This document shows, piece after piece, positions 33,230 through 41,653 of a stretch of DNA of 64,000 bases. Below the pieces are notes generated by a model, which worked only from the letters and a program-made list of their open reading frames with translations, was not told the DNA's origin and did not search any database. Source of the stretch: Kineosporiaceae bacterium (lineage in GTDB: Bacteria; Actinomycetota; Actinomycetes; Actinomycetales; Kineosporiaceae); NCBI GenBank assembly GCA_016713225.1, contig JADJPO010000006.1:124001-188000 (forward strand). Direction: 5' to 3'. Both the position numbers and the translations under genes were made by a program. Within the stretch, counting starts at the first letter, position 1, and every line of letters begins with the position of its first letter.

Positions 33230-33338
33230 GGCTGCACGGTAGGTGTCCGATGGGTGGAGCGACAACACAATGACAAAGCCCGCTGCCATCGAGTGGGACT
33301 CGGACGGAGGCGGAGGCGATGTGGGCCAGGATGGTGCC

Positions 33339-34151
33339 ATGCGACTGGTGGCCTGCGACCTGGACGGCACCGTCGTCCGCTCCGACCACACCATCTCGGA
33401 TCGAACCCTCGAGGCCTTTCGAGCCTGTGAGCGCGCCGGGGTGGACGTGCTCTTCGTGACCGGCCGGCCGATGCGGTGGATGGCACCCATCGTCGAGGCC
33501 ACCGGACACAGCGGGGTGGCCATCTGCGGCAACGGCGCCGTGGTCTACGACCTGGGCAACGAGTCGGTGATCGAGGTGCGAGCGTTGACCGCCGAGGCGG
33601 TGACGGCCAGCGTGAGCGCCCTGCGGGGCGTCATGGCCGAGGTGGCCTTCGCCTATGAGACGGTGACCGGGCCGTGCCGCGAGGCCGACTACCTGCCCCA
33701 CCTCGAGGCTGCCTGGCAGATGCCTGTCGGCACCGTCGAGGAACTGCTGGCCGATGGTCGGCAGGTGCTGAAGGTGCTCTGCCGCAGCAGCGTGATGAAG
33801 GCCGACGAGATGCTCGCCCGGGCGCGTCCCGTGCTGGCAGGCCTGGCCGAGCCGGTGCACTCCAACAGCGCCGACAGCCTGCTGGAACTGAGCGCCCTCG
33901 GCGTCAGCAAGGCCGCGACGCTGGCCGACATCGCCGGTCAACGCGGCATCGCGCCGTCCGAGGTGGTGGCGTTCGGTGACATGCCGAACGACGTCCCCAT
34001 GCTGCACTGGGCGGGTCGGGGCTACGCGATGGCCGATGGCCACCCGGAGGCGATTGCCGCAGCGGATGCGATCGCCCCCGCGTGCGACCTGGACGGCGTG
34101 GCAGCCGTGATCGAGCAGCTGCTGGGTCAGAGGTACTGCCCGGTCGAGTGA
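33339..34151 (+). CDS. HAD-superfamily phosphatase, Cof type
   Basis: 270 residues. Motif I VACDLDGTVVRSDHTISDR (Asp near residue 6), motif II VLFVTGRPMRWM, the motif III Lys in LGVSKAATLADIAGQRGI, motif IV VAFGDMPNDVPML. It belongs to the same Cof group as the gene at 26507 but is not a close copy. ATG 33339 was chosen because the HAD domain starts two residues later and a CAGGAT box lies 6-7 bases upstream. Its 3' end overlaps that of the convergent bpa gene by 25 bases. Confidence 0.92.
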   Translation: MRLVACDLDGTVVRSDHTISDRTLEAFRACERAGVDVLFVTGRPMRWMAPIVEATGHSGVAICGNGAVVYDLGNESVIEVRALTAEAVTASVSALRGVMAEVAFAYETVTGPCREADYLPHLEAAWQMPVGTVEELLADGRQVLKVLCRSSVMKADEMLARARPVLAGLAEPVHSNSADSLLELSALGVSKAATLADIAGQRGIAPSEVVAFGDMPNDVPMLHWAGRGYAMADGHPEAIAAADAIAPACDLDGVAAVIEQLLGQRYCPVE

Positions 34152-34723
34152 CCGGACTCATCGCCGGACGGCCCGGACCCGGGTGACATCCCACCCGGGC
34201 CACCAGGAGCCATGCCGGCCATGCCCGGCGCCATCCCGCCCGGCAACGCGCGACGCATCTGTTCCAACTGGGCGCGGGCGGCCATCTGCTGGGCGAAGAG
34301 CGCGGTCTGGATGCCGTGGAACAGGCCCTCCAGCCAGCCGACCAACTGGGCCTGCGCGATGCGCAACTCGGCGTCCGAGGGAACGGTGTCCTCCTGGAAC
34401 GGCAACGTGATCCGGCGCAGCTCGTCGACCAGCTCGGGGGCCAGACCCTGTTCGAGCTCCTTCAGCGACCGTTCGTGGATCTCGGCCAGCCGGGTGCGAC
34501 CGGCCTCGTCCAGCGGGGCGCTGCGGACCTCCTCCAGCAACTGCTTGATCATGTTGCCGATCCGCATCACCTTGGCCGGTTCCTCGATCAGCTCGGCCGG
34601 GCCGCGCTCGCCCGGTTCGGTCTCACCGGTGACGGCCATGCCCTCGGGGGTGACCACGACGATCCGCTGACCGCCGGCCGGGCGGTCCGGGGTCTCGCCC
34701 GGTTGCTCGTTGGTCTCGCTCAT
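34127..34723 (-). CDS. bpa: Bacterial proteasome activator Bpa (PafE)
   Basis: 198 residues. The core matches Bpa: RIGNMIKQLLEEVRSAPLDE, RLAEIHERSLKELEQGL, LQRITLPF-like LRRITLPFQEDTVPSDAELR, and AQLVGWLEGLFHGIQTALFA. The C-terminus ends STGQYL: the GQYL tail inserts into the 20S proteasome to open its gate without ATP. Bpa forms a 12-membered ring that feeds unfolded proteins. Its presence means the organism has a 20S proteasome. Between core and tail is a Gly/Met/Pro-rich linker (residues about 155-185). ATG lies 6 bases after CAGGAT. Confidence 0.95.
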   Translation of the reverse strand: MSETNEQPGETPDRPAGGQRIVVVTPEGMAVTGETEPGERGPAELIEEPAKVMRIGNMIKQLLEEVRSAPLDEAGRTRLAEIHERSLKELEQGLAPELVDELRRITLPFQEDTVPSDAELRIAQAQLVGWLEGLFHGIQTALFAQQMAARAQLEQMRRALPGGMAPGMAGMAPGGPGGMSPGSGPSGDESGHSTGQYL

Positions 34724-34769
34724 GGCCACATCCTGCCCCAGGGGTGGCGAACTCGTAGGCTGCGCTGTC

Positions 34770-36029
34770 ATGACCGCCGCCGCCGAGTCCGCCGCCCCGT
34801 CGTCCGACCCGCGCCTCGACCCGCTCGACATCACCGCGGTGCGTGCCGCCTACCCGGCGTTGGCCGACGGCTGGGCCTACCTGGACGGCGCTGCCGGAAC
34901 CCAGGTACCCGAGGCCGTCATCGCGGCCGAGTCGCAGGCCTACCGTCGCGGGATCGGCAACCACGGCGGCTTCTTCGCGGCGTCCGGGCGGTCGGACGCC
35001 CACACCCGGGCGGCTCGCGAGGCGATCGTCGATCTGATCGGTGCGCCGGGGCCGTCCGGGGTGGCGCTCGGGCCGAGCACGACGGCGCTGACCTTCCGGT
35101 TCGCCGAGGCACTGGCCAAGACCTGGCGCCCGGGCGACGAGATCGTGCTGACCCGGCTCGACCACGACGCGAACGTGCGGCCGTGGGTGCTGGCCGCGGC
35201 CCGCACCGGGGTGCGGGTGCGCTGGGCCGATCCGGTGCGGCCGACGCTCGACCTGCCCACCGAGGCGGTCACCGACCTGATCGGATCGCGCACCCGGTTG
35301 GTGGCGGTCACCGCGGCGTCCAACGTGGTGGGCACTCGTCCGGACATCCCGGCGATCGCGACCGCGGCGCACGCGGTGGGGGCTCTGGTCTACACCGACG
35401 GTGTGCACGCCACGCCCCACGGGCCGGTCGACCTGGCCGCGCTCGGCGCCGACCTGTACGCCACCAGCGCGTACAAGTGGTCCGGCCCGCACCTGGCCGC
35501 GGTGGCCGGGGACCCTGCGCTGCTGGCCGACCTGCACCCGGACAAGCTCGACTCGGTGGTCGACGTGGCGCCCGACCGGTTCGAGCGGGGCACCGCGCCC
35601 TTCGCCCAGCACGCGGGACTGGCGGCGGCGGTCGATCACCTCGCCCAGCTGGTGCCGTCGCCGACGGCCGGTGCCGGACGCCGCGATCGGATCCTGGTGT
35701 CGATGGCGGCGATCGAGGCCCACGAGAGCGCGCTGTTGCAGCGGCTGCTCGACGGCATCGCATCGATGGTTCACGTGGAACGGATCGGCGCGCCCACTCG
35801 GCTGACCCCGACGGTCTGGTTCCGGGTGCGGGGGATGACACCGGACGAGGTCGCGCAGGCCTGCGCCGCAGCCCAGGTCAATGTGTGGTCCGGGCACAAT
35901 TACGCCTGGGAACTGGCCGGCTTCCTGGGCATCCGTGACTCGGGCTCCGCGGTGCGCGCGGGCATGTCGTGCTACACCTCGGTCGAGGACGTCGACCGGC
36001 TGCTCGTCGTCCTGGACGGGCTGGGTTGA
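34770..36029 (+). CDS. Cysteine desulfurase-like class V aminotransferase
   Basis: 419 residues. PLP fold type I: AAYPALADGWAYLDGAAGTQ at the N-terminus, LGPSTTALTFRFAEALAKTW, DHDANVRPWVLAA, VAVTAASNVVGTRPDI, VYTDGVHATPHGPVDL, and the PLP lysine in ATSAYKWSGPH (Lys near residue 237). The group is the selenocysteine-lyase/isopenicillin-epimerase-like branch; the actual substrate is unknown. ATG 8 bases after TAGGCT (34756-34761). It is followed after 28 bases by a small gene on the same strand. Confidence 0.88.
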   Translation: MTAAAESAAPSSDPRLDPLDITAVRAAYPALADGWAYLDGAAGTQVPEAVIAAESQAYRRGIGNHGGFFAASGRSDAHTRAAREAIVDLIGAPGPSGVALGPSTTALTFRFAEALAKTWRPGDEIVLTRLDHDANVRPWVLAAARTGVRVRWADPVRPTLDLPTEAVTDLIGSRTRLVAVTAASNVVGTRPDIPAIATAAHAVGALVYTDGVHATPHGPVDLAALGADLYATSAYKWSGPHLAAVAGDPALLADLHPDKLDSVVDVAPDRFERGTAPFAQHAGLAAAVDHLAQLVPSPTAGAGRRDRILVSMAAIEAHESALLQRLLDGIASMVHVERIGAPTRLTPTVWFRVRGMTPDEVAQACAAAQVNVWSGHNYAWELAGFLGIRDSGSAVRAGMSCYTSVEDVDRLLVVLDGLG

Positions 36030-36057
36030 GCCGGGTCGGGCCGAGAAAGGGGCAGGC

Positions 36058-36408
36058 GTGAGCATCGAGGTCGAACTGCCGAAGTTGCTGGAGGTGGCCG
36101 GAGGATTCGGCACTATCCCCATGCTGCTGAGTACCGACGCCGACGGCCGCCCGCGGGCCGCCGCGACCTCGCTGAGCTGGCAGGGCACCACGGCGACGGC
36201 TCGGGCCGGACGGCGTTCCCTCGCCAACGCCGGCGAGCGGCGACTGGTCAGCCTGTTGTGGCCGGCACCGCCGGGCGAACGCTTCGCGTTGCTGGTGGAC
36301 GGTGAGGCGACGCAGGTCACGCCCGACGACGACCCTGGCAAGGGCGGCTTCGTGACCATCGAGGTGGCCCGCGCGATCCTGCACGTGGTGGGTGGAGTTC
36401 ACACCTGA
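36058..36408 (+). CDS. Small hypothetical protein, possibly flavin split-barrel (PNPOx-like)
   Basis: 116 residues, GTG behind AAAGGGG. The segment GTIPMLLSTDADGRPRAAAT followed by SLSW and a later VDGEATQV-like strand pattern recalls the split barrel of the pyridoxamine-phosphate-oxidase-like family, and the end GFVTIEVARAILHVV would be the last strand. The match is weak because no FMN-binding motif is sure. It follows the aminotransferase gene by 28 bases and is probably in the same operon. Confidence 0.55.
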   Translation: MSIEVELPKLLEVAGGFGTIPMLLSTDADGRPRAAATSLSWQGTTATARAGRRSLANAGERRLVSLLWPAPPGERFALLVDGEATQVTPDDDPGKGGFVTIEVARAILHVVGGVHT

Positions 36409-36484
36409 TTCTCGATGCCTCGGTGTAAAAGCCGCGAAAGCCACTGTTGTCGGAATCACCATTCCGGCGGGCAGAACGTCGGGG

Positions 36485-36504
36485 GGTACGCGCGTTCTCG
36501 TACC
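36485..36504 (+). repeat. Hairpin in the ahpC upstream region
   Basis: GGTACG (36485-36490), CGCGTTCT, CGTACC (36499-36504), about 85 bases before the ahpC start. It overlaps GGGTAC and TACCGT promoter-like boxes and could be a regulator site. Confidence 0.4.
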
Positions 36505-36589
36505 GTAAGTTGCGATCAGCAGGACTGCGTCAGCAGCTCCGTTCGACCGCTCGTCATATTCGTCTCTCACAGCGAGGTGTCTGCCAGAC

Positions 36590-37153
36590 ATGTCCCTCAT
36601 CGGTACCCAGGTGAAGCCCTTCTCCGCCACCGCCTTCCAGAACGGCGCGTTCGTCGAGGTCAGCGATGCCGACCTGAAGGGCAAGTGGTCCGTGGTGTTC
36701 TTCTACCCGGCCGACTTCACTTTCGTCTGCCCCACCGAGCTCGGCGACCTGGCCGACAACTATGCCGAGTTCACCCAGCTCGGTGTCGAGATCTACGCGG
36801 TGTCGACCGACACCCACTTCACCCACAAGGCCTGGCACGACTCGTCCGAGACGATCAAGAAGATCCAGTACGTGATGGTCGGTGACCCCACCGCCGCCAT
36901 CTCGCGCAACTTCGACGTGCTGATCGAAGAGGCCGGCCTGGCCGACCGGGGCACCTTCGTGATCGACCCCGAGGGCATCATCCAGATCATCGAGGTCAAT
37001 GCCGGTGGTGTCGGGCGCAACGCGGCCGAGCTGCTGCGCAAGGTCAAGGCCGCACAGTACGTCGCCGCCCACCCGGGCGAGGTCTGCCCCGCCAAGTGGG
37101 AAGAGGGCGAGCAGACCCTGGCGCCGTCGCTGGACCTGGTCGGCAAGATCTGA
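36590..37153 (+). CDS. ahpC: Alkyl hydroperoxide reductase subunit C (2-Cys peroxiredoxin)
   Basis: 187 residues. The peroxidatic Cys is in YPADFTFVCPTELGDL (Cys near residue 47) and the resolving Cys in PGEVCPAKWEEG (near 165); the two form an intersubunit disulfide reduced by AhpF. The protein is the classical proteobacterial-type AhpC, not the AhpC/AhpD form of mycobacteria. A weak GAGGTG ribosome site lies 14 bases upstream. The gene begins an ahpC-ahpF operon with a long hairpin in the 132-base spacer. Confidence 0.97.
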   Translation: MSLIGTQVKPFSATAFQNGAFVEVSDADLKGKWSVVFFYPADFTFVCPTELGDLADNYAEFTQLGVEIYAVSTDTHFTHKAWHDSSETIKKIQYVMVGDPTAAISRNFDVLIEEAGLADRGTFVIDPEGIIQIIEVNAGGVGRNAAELLRKVKAAQYVAAHPGEVCPAKWEEGEQTLAPSLDLVGKI

Positions 37154-37171
37154 CCACCACGCTCCACGCGT

Positions 37172-37234
37172 GATCACCGACAGATCGCAGTTCACACCGG
37201 GGTTGCCGGAGTGGGCTGCGATCTTTCGGTGATC
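37172..37234 (+). repeat. Long hairpin between ahpC and ahpF, 19-bp arms
   Basis: GATCACCGACAGATCGCAG (37172-37190) pairs with CTGCGATCTTTCGGTGATC (37216-37234) with one mismatch in 19, around a 25-base loop. No T-run follows. It may attenuate readthrough into ahpF or protect the ahpC mRNA end. Confidence 0.85.
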
Positions 37235-37285
37235 GCCACTGTTCGACCCGCGCTCGACCCGCGTTCGACCTCACGGAGACACCCC

Positions 37286-38896
37286 ATGCTCGACGCCGCA
37301 CTCACCACCCAGCTCTCGGCCTACCTGACCAAGATCACTCGCCCGATCGTGCTCCAATCGTCGCTGGACGACGGTCCGAAGTCGCGCGAGCTCGCCGGGC
37401 TGCTGGACGAGATCGCGGCCCTGAGCGACAAGATCACCGTGATGCGCTCGGACGACGACCCGCGACGTCCGTCGTTCGTGATCCGGCCCGCGGACGGCGA
37501 CGCCGCACCGATCTCGCTGCGCTTCGCCGGGATCCCGCTGGGTCACGAGTTCACCTCGTTGGTGCTGGCCCTGCTGCAGGTGGGCGGTCACCCCTCGACG
37601 CTGGCCCAGGAGTTGCTCGACCAGGTGCGCGCGCTACCCGGGGAGCACCACTTCGAGACCTACTTCTCGTTGTCGTGCCAGAACTGCCCGGACGTGGTGC
37701 AGGCGCTGAACCTGATGGCGGTGCTCAACCCCGGCGTCAGCCACGTCGCGATCGACGGGGCGCTGTACCAGGACGAGATCGACGCCCGGCAGATCCTCGC
37801 GGTGCCGACCGTGTTCCACAACGGGCAGTTGTTCGGTCAGGGCCGCATGACGCTCGACGAGATCGTCGCCAAGCTCGACTCCGGGGCGATCGCGCGCGAG
37901 GCCGAGCGATTGAACGGGATGGCGCCGTTCGACGTCCTGGTGGTCGGTGGGGGTCCGGCGGGTGCCGCGGCCGCGATCTACGCTGCCCGCAAGGGGATCC
38001 GCACCGGCGTGGTGGCCGAGCGGTTCGGTGGTCAGGTGCTCGACACGATGTCGATCGAGAACTTCATCTCGGTCGAGCACACCGAGGGGCCGAAGCTGGC
38101 CGCGGCGCTGGAGGCACATGTCAGTGCCTACGACGTCGAGCTGATCCGTATGCAGCGGGCCGAGGCGCTGGTGCCGGCCGACGCCGAGGGCGGGCTGCAC
38201 GAGGTGGTGCTCGACAGTGGCGCCCGGCTGCGGGCGCGCACCGTGGTGCTGGCCACCGGGGCCCGCTGGCGCACCATGGGTGTGGACGGCGAGACGGACT
38301 ACCGCAACAAGGGCGTCACGTTCTGCCCGCACTGTGACGGGCCGCTGTTCAAGGGCAAGCCGGTTGCCGTGATCGGCGGCGGCAACTCGGGCGTCGAGGC
38401 CGCGATCGATCTGGCCGGCGTGGTGTCCCACGTGACCCTGCTCGAGTTCGACCCTCAACTGCGCGCTGACGAGGTGCTGCAGCGATCGTTGCGCAGCCTG
38501 TCCAATGTGGACGTGGTGGTCAGCGCCCGTACCACCGAGGTGATCGGCGACGGCGGCAAGGTCACCGCGTTGACGTACGAGGACCGTACCGATGGGTCGG
38601 TGAAGAAGGTCGACCTCAACGCGGTGTTCGTGCAGATCGGTCTGCTGCCCAACACCGAGTGGTTGGGCGAGACGGTGGCCCGGACCCCGCGGGGCGAGAT
38701 CGAGATCGATGCTGCCGGCCACACCTCGGTGCCCGGGGTGTTCGCCGCCGGTGACTGCACGACGGTGCCGTACAAGCAGATCGTGATCGCTCTGGGGGCC
38801 GGGGCCACCGCTTCGCTCAGCGCCTTCAACCACTTGATCCGGACCGGGCTACCCCAGGCCGGGGCCGAGAGCGAGGCCGTCGGTCAGCCGGTGTGA
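37286..38896 (+). CDS. ahpF: Alkyl hydroperoxide reductase subunit F
   Basis: 536 residues, ATG behind GGAGA. It uses NADH to reduce AhpC. The N-terminal double thioredoxin-like domain carries SCQNCPDVV (Cys near 130 and 133); the thioredoxin-reductase-like part has FAD-binding VVGGGPAGAAAAIYAA, the redox pair FCPHCDGPLF (Cys near 347 and 350), NAD-binding VIGGGNSGVEAAIDLAG and the C-terminal GVFAAGDCTTVPYKQI. Positions agree with the E. coli protein. The last 13 bases overlap the convergent small gene. Confidence 0.97.
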   Translation: MLDAALTTQLSAYLTKITRPIVLQSSLDDGPKSRELAGLLDEIAALSDKITVMRSDDDPRRPSFVIRPADGDAAPISLRFAGIPLGHEFTSLVLALLQVGGHPSTLAQELLDQVRALPGEHHFETYFSLSCQNCPDVVQALNLMAVLNPGVSHVAIDGALYQDEIDARQILAVPTVFHNGQLFGQGRMTLDEIVAKLDSGAIAREAERLNGMAPFDVLVVGGGPAGAAAAIYAARKGIRTGVVAERFGGQVLDTMSIENFISVEHTEGPKLAAALEAHVSAYDVELIRMQRAEALVPADAEGGLHEVVLDSGARLRARTVVLATGARWRTMGVDGETDYRNKGVTFCPHCDGPLFKGKPVAVIGGGNSGVEAAIDLAGVVSHVTLLEFDPQLRADEVLQRSLRSLSNVDVVVSARTTEVIGDGGKVTALTYEDRTDGSVKKVDLNAVFVQIGLLPNTEWLGETVARTPRGEIEIDAAGHTSVPGVFAAGDCTTVPYKQIVIALGAGATASLSAFNHLIRTGLPQAGAESEAVGQPV

Positions 38897-39108
38897 CCGC
38901 TGAGGGCCACCAGCACGCCGGCGACGGCGAAGTACTTGTTCGATCCGAGGTCACGCACGGTCGTGATGCCGAATGCGGCCTTCAGGTGCTCGGCGTCCGC
39001 GTCGGTCACCCCGGCGAGGGCCGAGACCGGCGCAGCCAGGATCTCGTCGAGGGACTTGCCCTCCCAGGCCTTGTCGAGTGCCTTGTCCAGATTGATCGAT
39101 ACCGCCAT
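38884..39108 (-). CDS. Small conserved hypothetical protein (helix-hairpin-helix-like)
   Basis: 74 residues; ATG with AAGGGG 10 bases upstream. The sequence reads as short helices: INLDKALDKAWEGKSLDEIL, then PVSALAGVTDADAEHLKAAF and GITTVRDLGSNKYF, of the kind found in HhH or domain-swapped small helical proteins (the AG-V-DAD-HLK-GI-TV-DL pattern). Function is unknown. It lies convergent to ahpF and may be co-regulated with oxidative stress, but there is no direct evidence. Confidence 0.65.
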   Translation of the reverse strand: MAVSINLDKALDKAWEGKSLDEILAAPVSALAGVTDADAEHLKAAFGITTVRDLGSNKYFAVAGVLVALSGHTG

Positions 39109-39291
39109 GGTGTCCACCCCTTCGTGGTTCCTGCGTGGCGCGGCCTGTTCGTCCGCTGGGTCGAGTCTGCACCCGATGATCACTCACTGCGGGCTGGTCG
39201 GGGGGATGTGAGGTCCGTTATCTCATCGTGACCTTCTCTGGGCAGATCGAAGGCAACCTTCGAGCCGTCCGATGCGTCTCTGTCGGTACCG

Positions 39292-39345
39292 GGGGCGGCC
39301 AAGGAGTGGCCCGCCGCGTGGATCAGGACGCGGTTTGGCCGCCCC
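39292..39345. repeat. Cruciform-forming inverted repeat with inner hairpin
   Basis: Outer arms GGGGCGGCCAA (39292-39302) and TTGGCCGCCCC (39335-39345), inner arms CCGCGT (39314-39319) and ACGCGG (39328-39333). It lies in the 268-base gap 39109-39376, together with CGAAGG-CAA-CCTTCG (39248-39262). It ends 31 bases before the DUF3052 start. Confidence 0.7.
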
Positions 39346-39376
39346 TTGGCCGACTGGCTCGATACTGATCACCGTG

Positions 39377-39820
39377 ATGGTGAACAGTGCGGGTGCACCG
39401 ACGCACGGCTATGGGGCGAAGACGCTGGCCCACAAGCTCGGCCTGACCCAACGGCCGGACTGGCGAGTGCTGAGCATCGATGCGCCACAGGAGTACCCCG
39501 AGCTGCTGGCCGACGTGTGGCCGCTGGCCTCCTACACCGCGGTCTCGGGCCGCGCTGTCCCGCAGGGCCTGCACGATCTGGTTCATCTCTTCGCCCTCGA
39601 CGAGGCTCATCTGGTGCGGCGCCTGCCTGCGGCGCTCGACTGCCTGGACGACGGCGCCGCGCTGTGGTTGTCGTGGCCGAAGAAGTCCTCACCGTTGTTT
39701 CGAGACCTCACCGAGGACGGCCTGCGCCGGCACGTCCTGCCCACCGGATGGGTCGATGTGAAGGTGGCCGCCGTCAGCGAGATCTGGTCGGGCCTGAAGT
39801 TCTTGCGCCGGCGGGGCTGA
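39377..39820 (+). CDS. DUF3052 family protein
   Basis: 147 residues. The N-terminal HGYGAKTLAHKLGLTQRPDW is the family signature (usually YGxKxLxxKLGxKPG), followed by a fold of about 110 residues with SYTAVSGRAV and LWLSWPKKSSPLFRDLTEDG. Function unknown; small stand-alone actinobacterial members are common. ATG 39377 was chosen, with a GATACT -10-like box at 39361-39366; GTG 39374 is an alternative. It is followed after 4 bases by a GT87 gene. Confidence 0.8.
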   Translation: MVNSAGAPTHGYGAKTLAHKLGLTQRPDWRVLSIDAPQEYPELLADVWPLASYTAVSGRAVPQGLHDLVHLFALDEAHLVRRLPAALDCLDDGAALWLSWPKKSSPLFRDLTEDGLRRHVLPTGWVDVKVAAVSEIWSGLKFLRRRG

Positions 39821-39824
39821 AGGG

Positions 39825-41543
39825 ATGCTGAGCGCGAGGTTGGTGCGGTGGTGGCGGTTGGCCTTCGGAGTGCTGGCCGCCGGGTCGGCGCTGTTGATCG
39901 TGCGCCGGCCGCCCACCGACCGCCTCGCCGACCTGGGGGTCTACCTGGGCGCCGTCCGGCAGTTGCAGGTGGGGATGCCGCCGTATGACTTTCATGCCGC
40001 CAACGGTGATCCGTTCACGTATCCGCCGTTCGCGCTGTTGACGTTCTATCCCCTCGGGTGGCTGCCCGATGGCGTGGTCGGCGTGGCCTGGACAGCGGCG
40101 ACACTGCTGGCCATGGTGGTGCTCGCCCGGCTGGTGGTGAGTCATTGGCCGGACGGCGCGTCGTTGTCGGTGTCGGCGGCCGTGACCTCGCGGACGGCGC
40201 TGACCTGGGCAGGTGCCGTCGCCCTGTTGCTCAGCGCCCCGGGGCAGAGCAACGTGCGCTTCGGACAGGTGAGCGTCTTCCTGGTGGTTGCGGTGTTGGC
40301 CGATGCCCTGGGCGTGCTGCCGGCGCCCTACCGGGGGGTCCTGATCGGGTTGGCCGCTGCGATCAAGCTCACGCCATTGTTGTTCGTGGCGTCCCACTGG
40401 ATGGCCGGACGTCGTCGCGAGGCCGCCGTGGCGGCCGGAACCTTCACGGGGGCAACGGTTCTGGCCGGGTTGGTGCTGCCGCAGGCCAGCTGGACCTACT
40501 GGACGTCGGCGATGCTGACCACCTCGCGCATCGGGGAGTTGGCCGCGCTGGGCAACCAGTCGGTCAACGGCATGCTGTTGCGTTCCGGTGTGCCGGGGCA
40601 GGTGCGTCCGGTGGTGTGGGGACTGGTTCTGGTGGTGCTGTGCGGCGCAGCGCTGTGGCGGGCGCGGGCGTTTGATCGGGCGGGATTGCGCACGCACGCA
40701 GCGGTCTTGGTCGGCTGTGCCACCGTGGCTGCCTCGCCGGTGTCGTGGACTCATCACCAGTTCTGGACCGTGTTGGCGGCCATGCTGCTGATCGGCGGCA
40801 CCGAGCCGATGCGCCGAGTGGCCGGGGTGATGCTGCTGGCCGTGATGAGTGTGGGGCTGGTCGACGTGGTGGCCCGGCTGCCGGTGGGTGACCATGCGCT
40901 GTTCCTGGTGGGCAATGCGCGGGGGTTGGCGGTGGTGGTGCTCTGCGTGGCGGGGTTCGGTGAGCTGGTTCGGGGCGCTCGGACAAGCGCTGCCGACCGA
41001 GTGCAAGGTCTGCGTCACCCCCGGTTGTCGTGGGTGCCGGTGACGTTGGTGAGTCTGGCGTTGTTCGCTCTGCTCCCGGTGCCGGGCGGGCCAGACTCGC
41101 GCTGGAAGCCGGTACCCGCCGACGAGGTGCTCGCTGAGTCGTCCGGAGGATTGCCAGCATGTGCGGCGGGAATCGGGGTGGCGACCAGTGAGTCGGGATG
41201 CTTCGAGGCGCCGCTATGGGCGGATCTTCCGATCAATTACTCCATGGGACAGGTGAACGGCTCCGAGAAGGTCGAGGGATTCGCGGCCGCCGAGGTGACA
41301 CGGCTCGACTATGTGCCGGCGCCGGGCGTGCGGGCGACCCAGATCCCGCTGACCCGGCTGAAGACGGGACAGCAGGTGTTCGGCTTCTGGGTTGGTGACA
41401 CCACGTATGCCCAGCTACGCATGTTCGGGCCAGGCGGGGTGTACCTGGGGGACTTCGGCGGCAAACTCCGTCAGTCGAGTGGTGTCTATCCGAGCATCGC
41501 GGCACGGCTCATTGTCGTCGCGAGCACGCTCTGGCAGGACTGA
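39825..41543 (+). CDS. GT87 family glycosyltransferase with C-terminal extracytoplasmic domain
   Basis: 572 residues. GT87 motifs: RLADLGVYLGAVRQLQVGMP with the catalytic Asp, GDPFTYPPFALLTFYPLG, NVRFGQVSVFLVVAVLAD, GLAAAIKLTPLLFVASHW, LGNQSVNGMLLRSG, SPVSWTHHQFWTV. After about residue 405 a single helix leads to an exported domain of about 140 residues with two cysteines (PACAAGIGVATSESGCFEAP) and a beta-rich end (VGDTTYAQLRMFGPGGVYLG). Such an extension is unusual for the family and may bind the acceptor polysaccharide. It is the second GT87 gene of the window. Confidence 0.88.
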   Translation: MLSARLVRWWRLAFGVLAAGSALLIVRRPPTDRLADLGVYLGAVRQLQVGMPPYDFHAANGDPFTYPPFALLTFYPLGWLPDGVVGVAWTAATLLAMVVLARLVVSHWPDGASLSVSAAVTSRTALTWAGAVALLLSAPGQSNVRFGQVSVFLVVAVLADALGVLPAPYRGVLIGLAAAIKLTPLLFVASHWMAGRRREAAVAAGTFTGATVLAGLVLPQASWTYWTSAMLTTSRIGELAALGNQSVNGMLLRSGVPGQVRPVVWGLVLVVLCGAALWRARAFDRAGLRTHAAVLVGCATVAASPVSWTHHQFWTVLAAMLLIGGTEPMRRVAGVMLLAVMSVGLVDVVARLPVGDHALFLVGNARGLAVVVLCVAGFGELVRGARTSAADRVQGLRHPRLSWVPVTLVSLALFALLPVPGGPDSRWKPVPADEVLAESSGGLPACAAGIGVATSESGCFEAPLWADLPINYSMGQVNGSEKVEGFAAAEVTRLDYVPAPGVRATQIPLTRLKTGQQVFGFWVGDTTYAQLRMFGPGGVYLGDFGGKLRQSSGVYPSIAARLIVVASTLWQD

Positions 41544-41624
41544 TTGATCCCGAGTGGCGTGGGCGCCGAATGAGTTCCGAAGCCCTTGTCGCGTAAGGGA
41601 ACTGGCGCCCTCGACTACTAGAGA

Positions 41625-41640
41625 TAGAACGTATGTTCGA
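41625..41640 (+). promoter_or_regulatory. SOS (LexA) box
   Basis: TAGAACGTATGTTCGA against the actinobacterial LexA consensus TCGAAC-N4-GTTCGA: eleven of twelve fixed bases match. It ends one base before the -10 box TAGACT (41642-41647), so bound LexA would block the promoter. Confidence 0.8.
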
Positions 41641-41641
41641 G

Positions 41642-41647
41642 TAGACT
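41642..41647 (+). promoter_or_regulatory. -10 box of leaderless DUF222/HNH promoter (TAGACT)
   Basis: TAGACT, six bases, then the ATG at 41654; no ribosome site present. Confidence 0.6.
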
Positions 41648-41653
41648 GAATGC

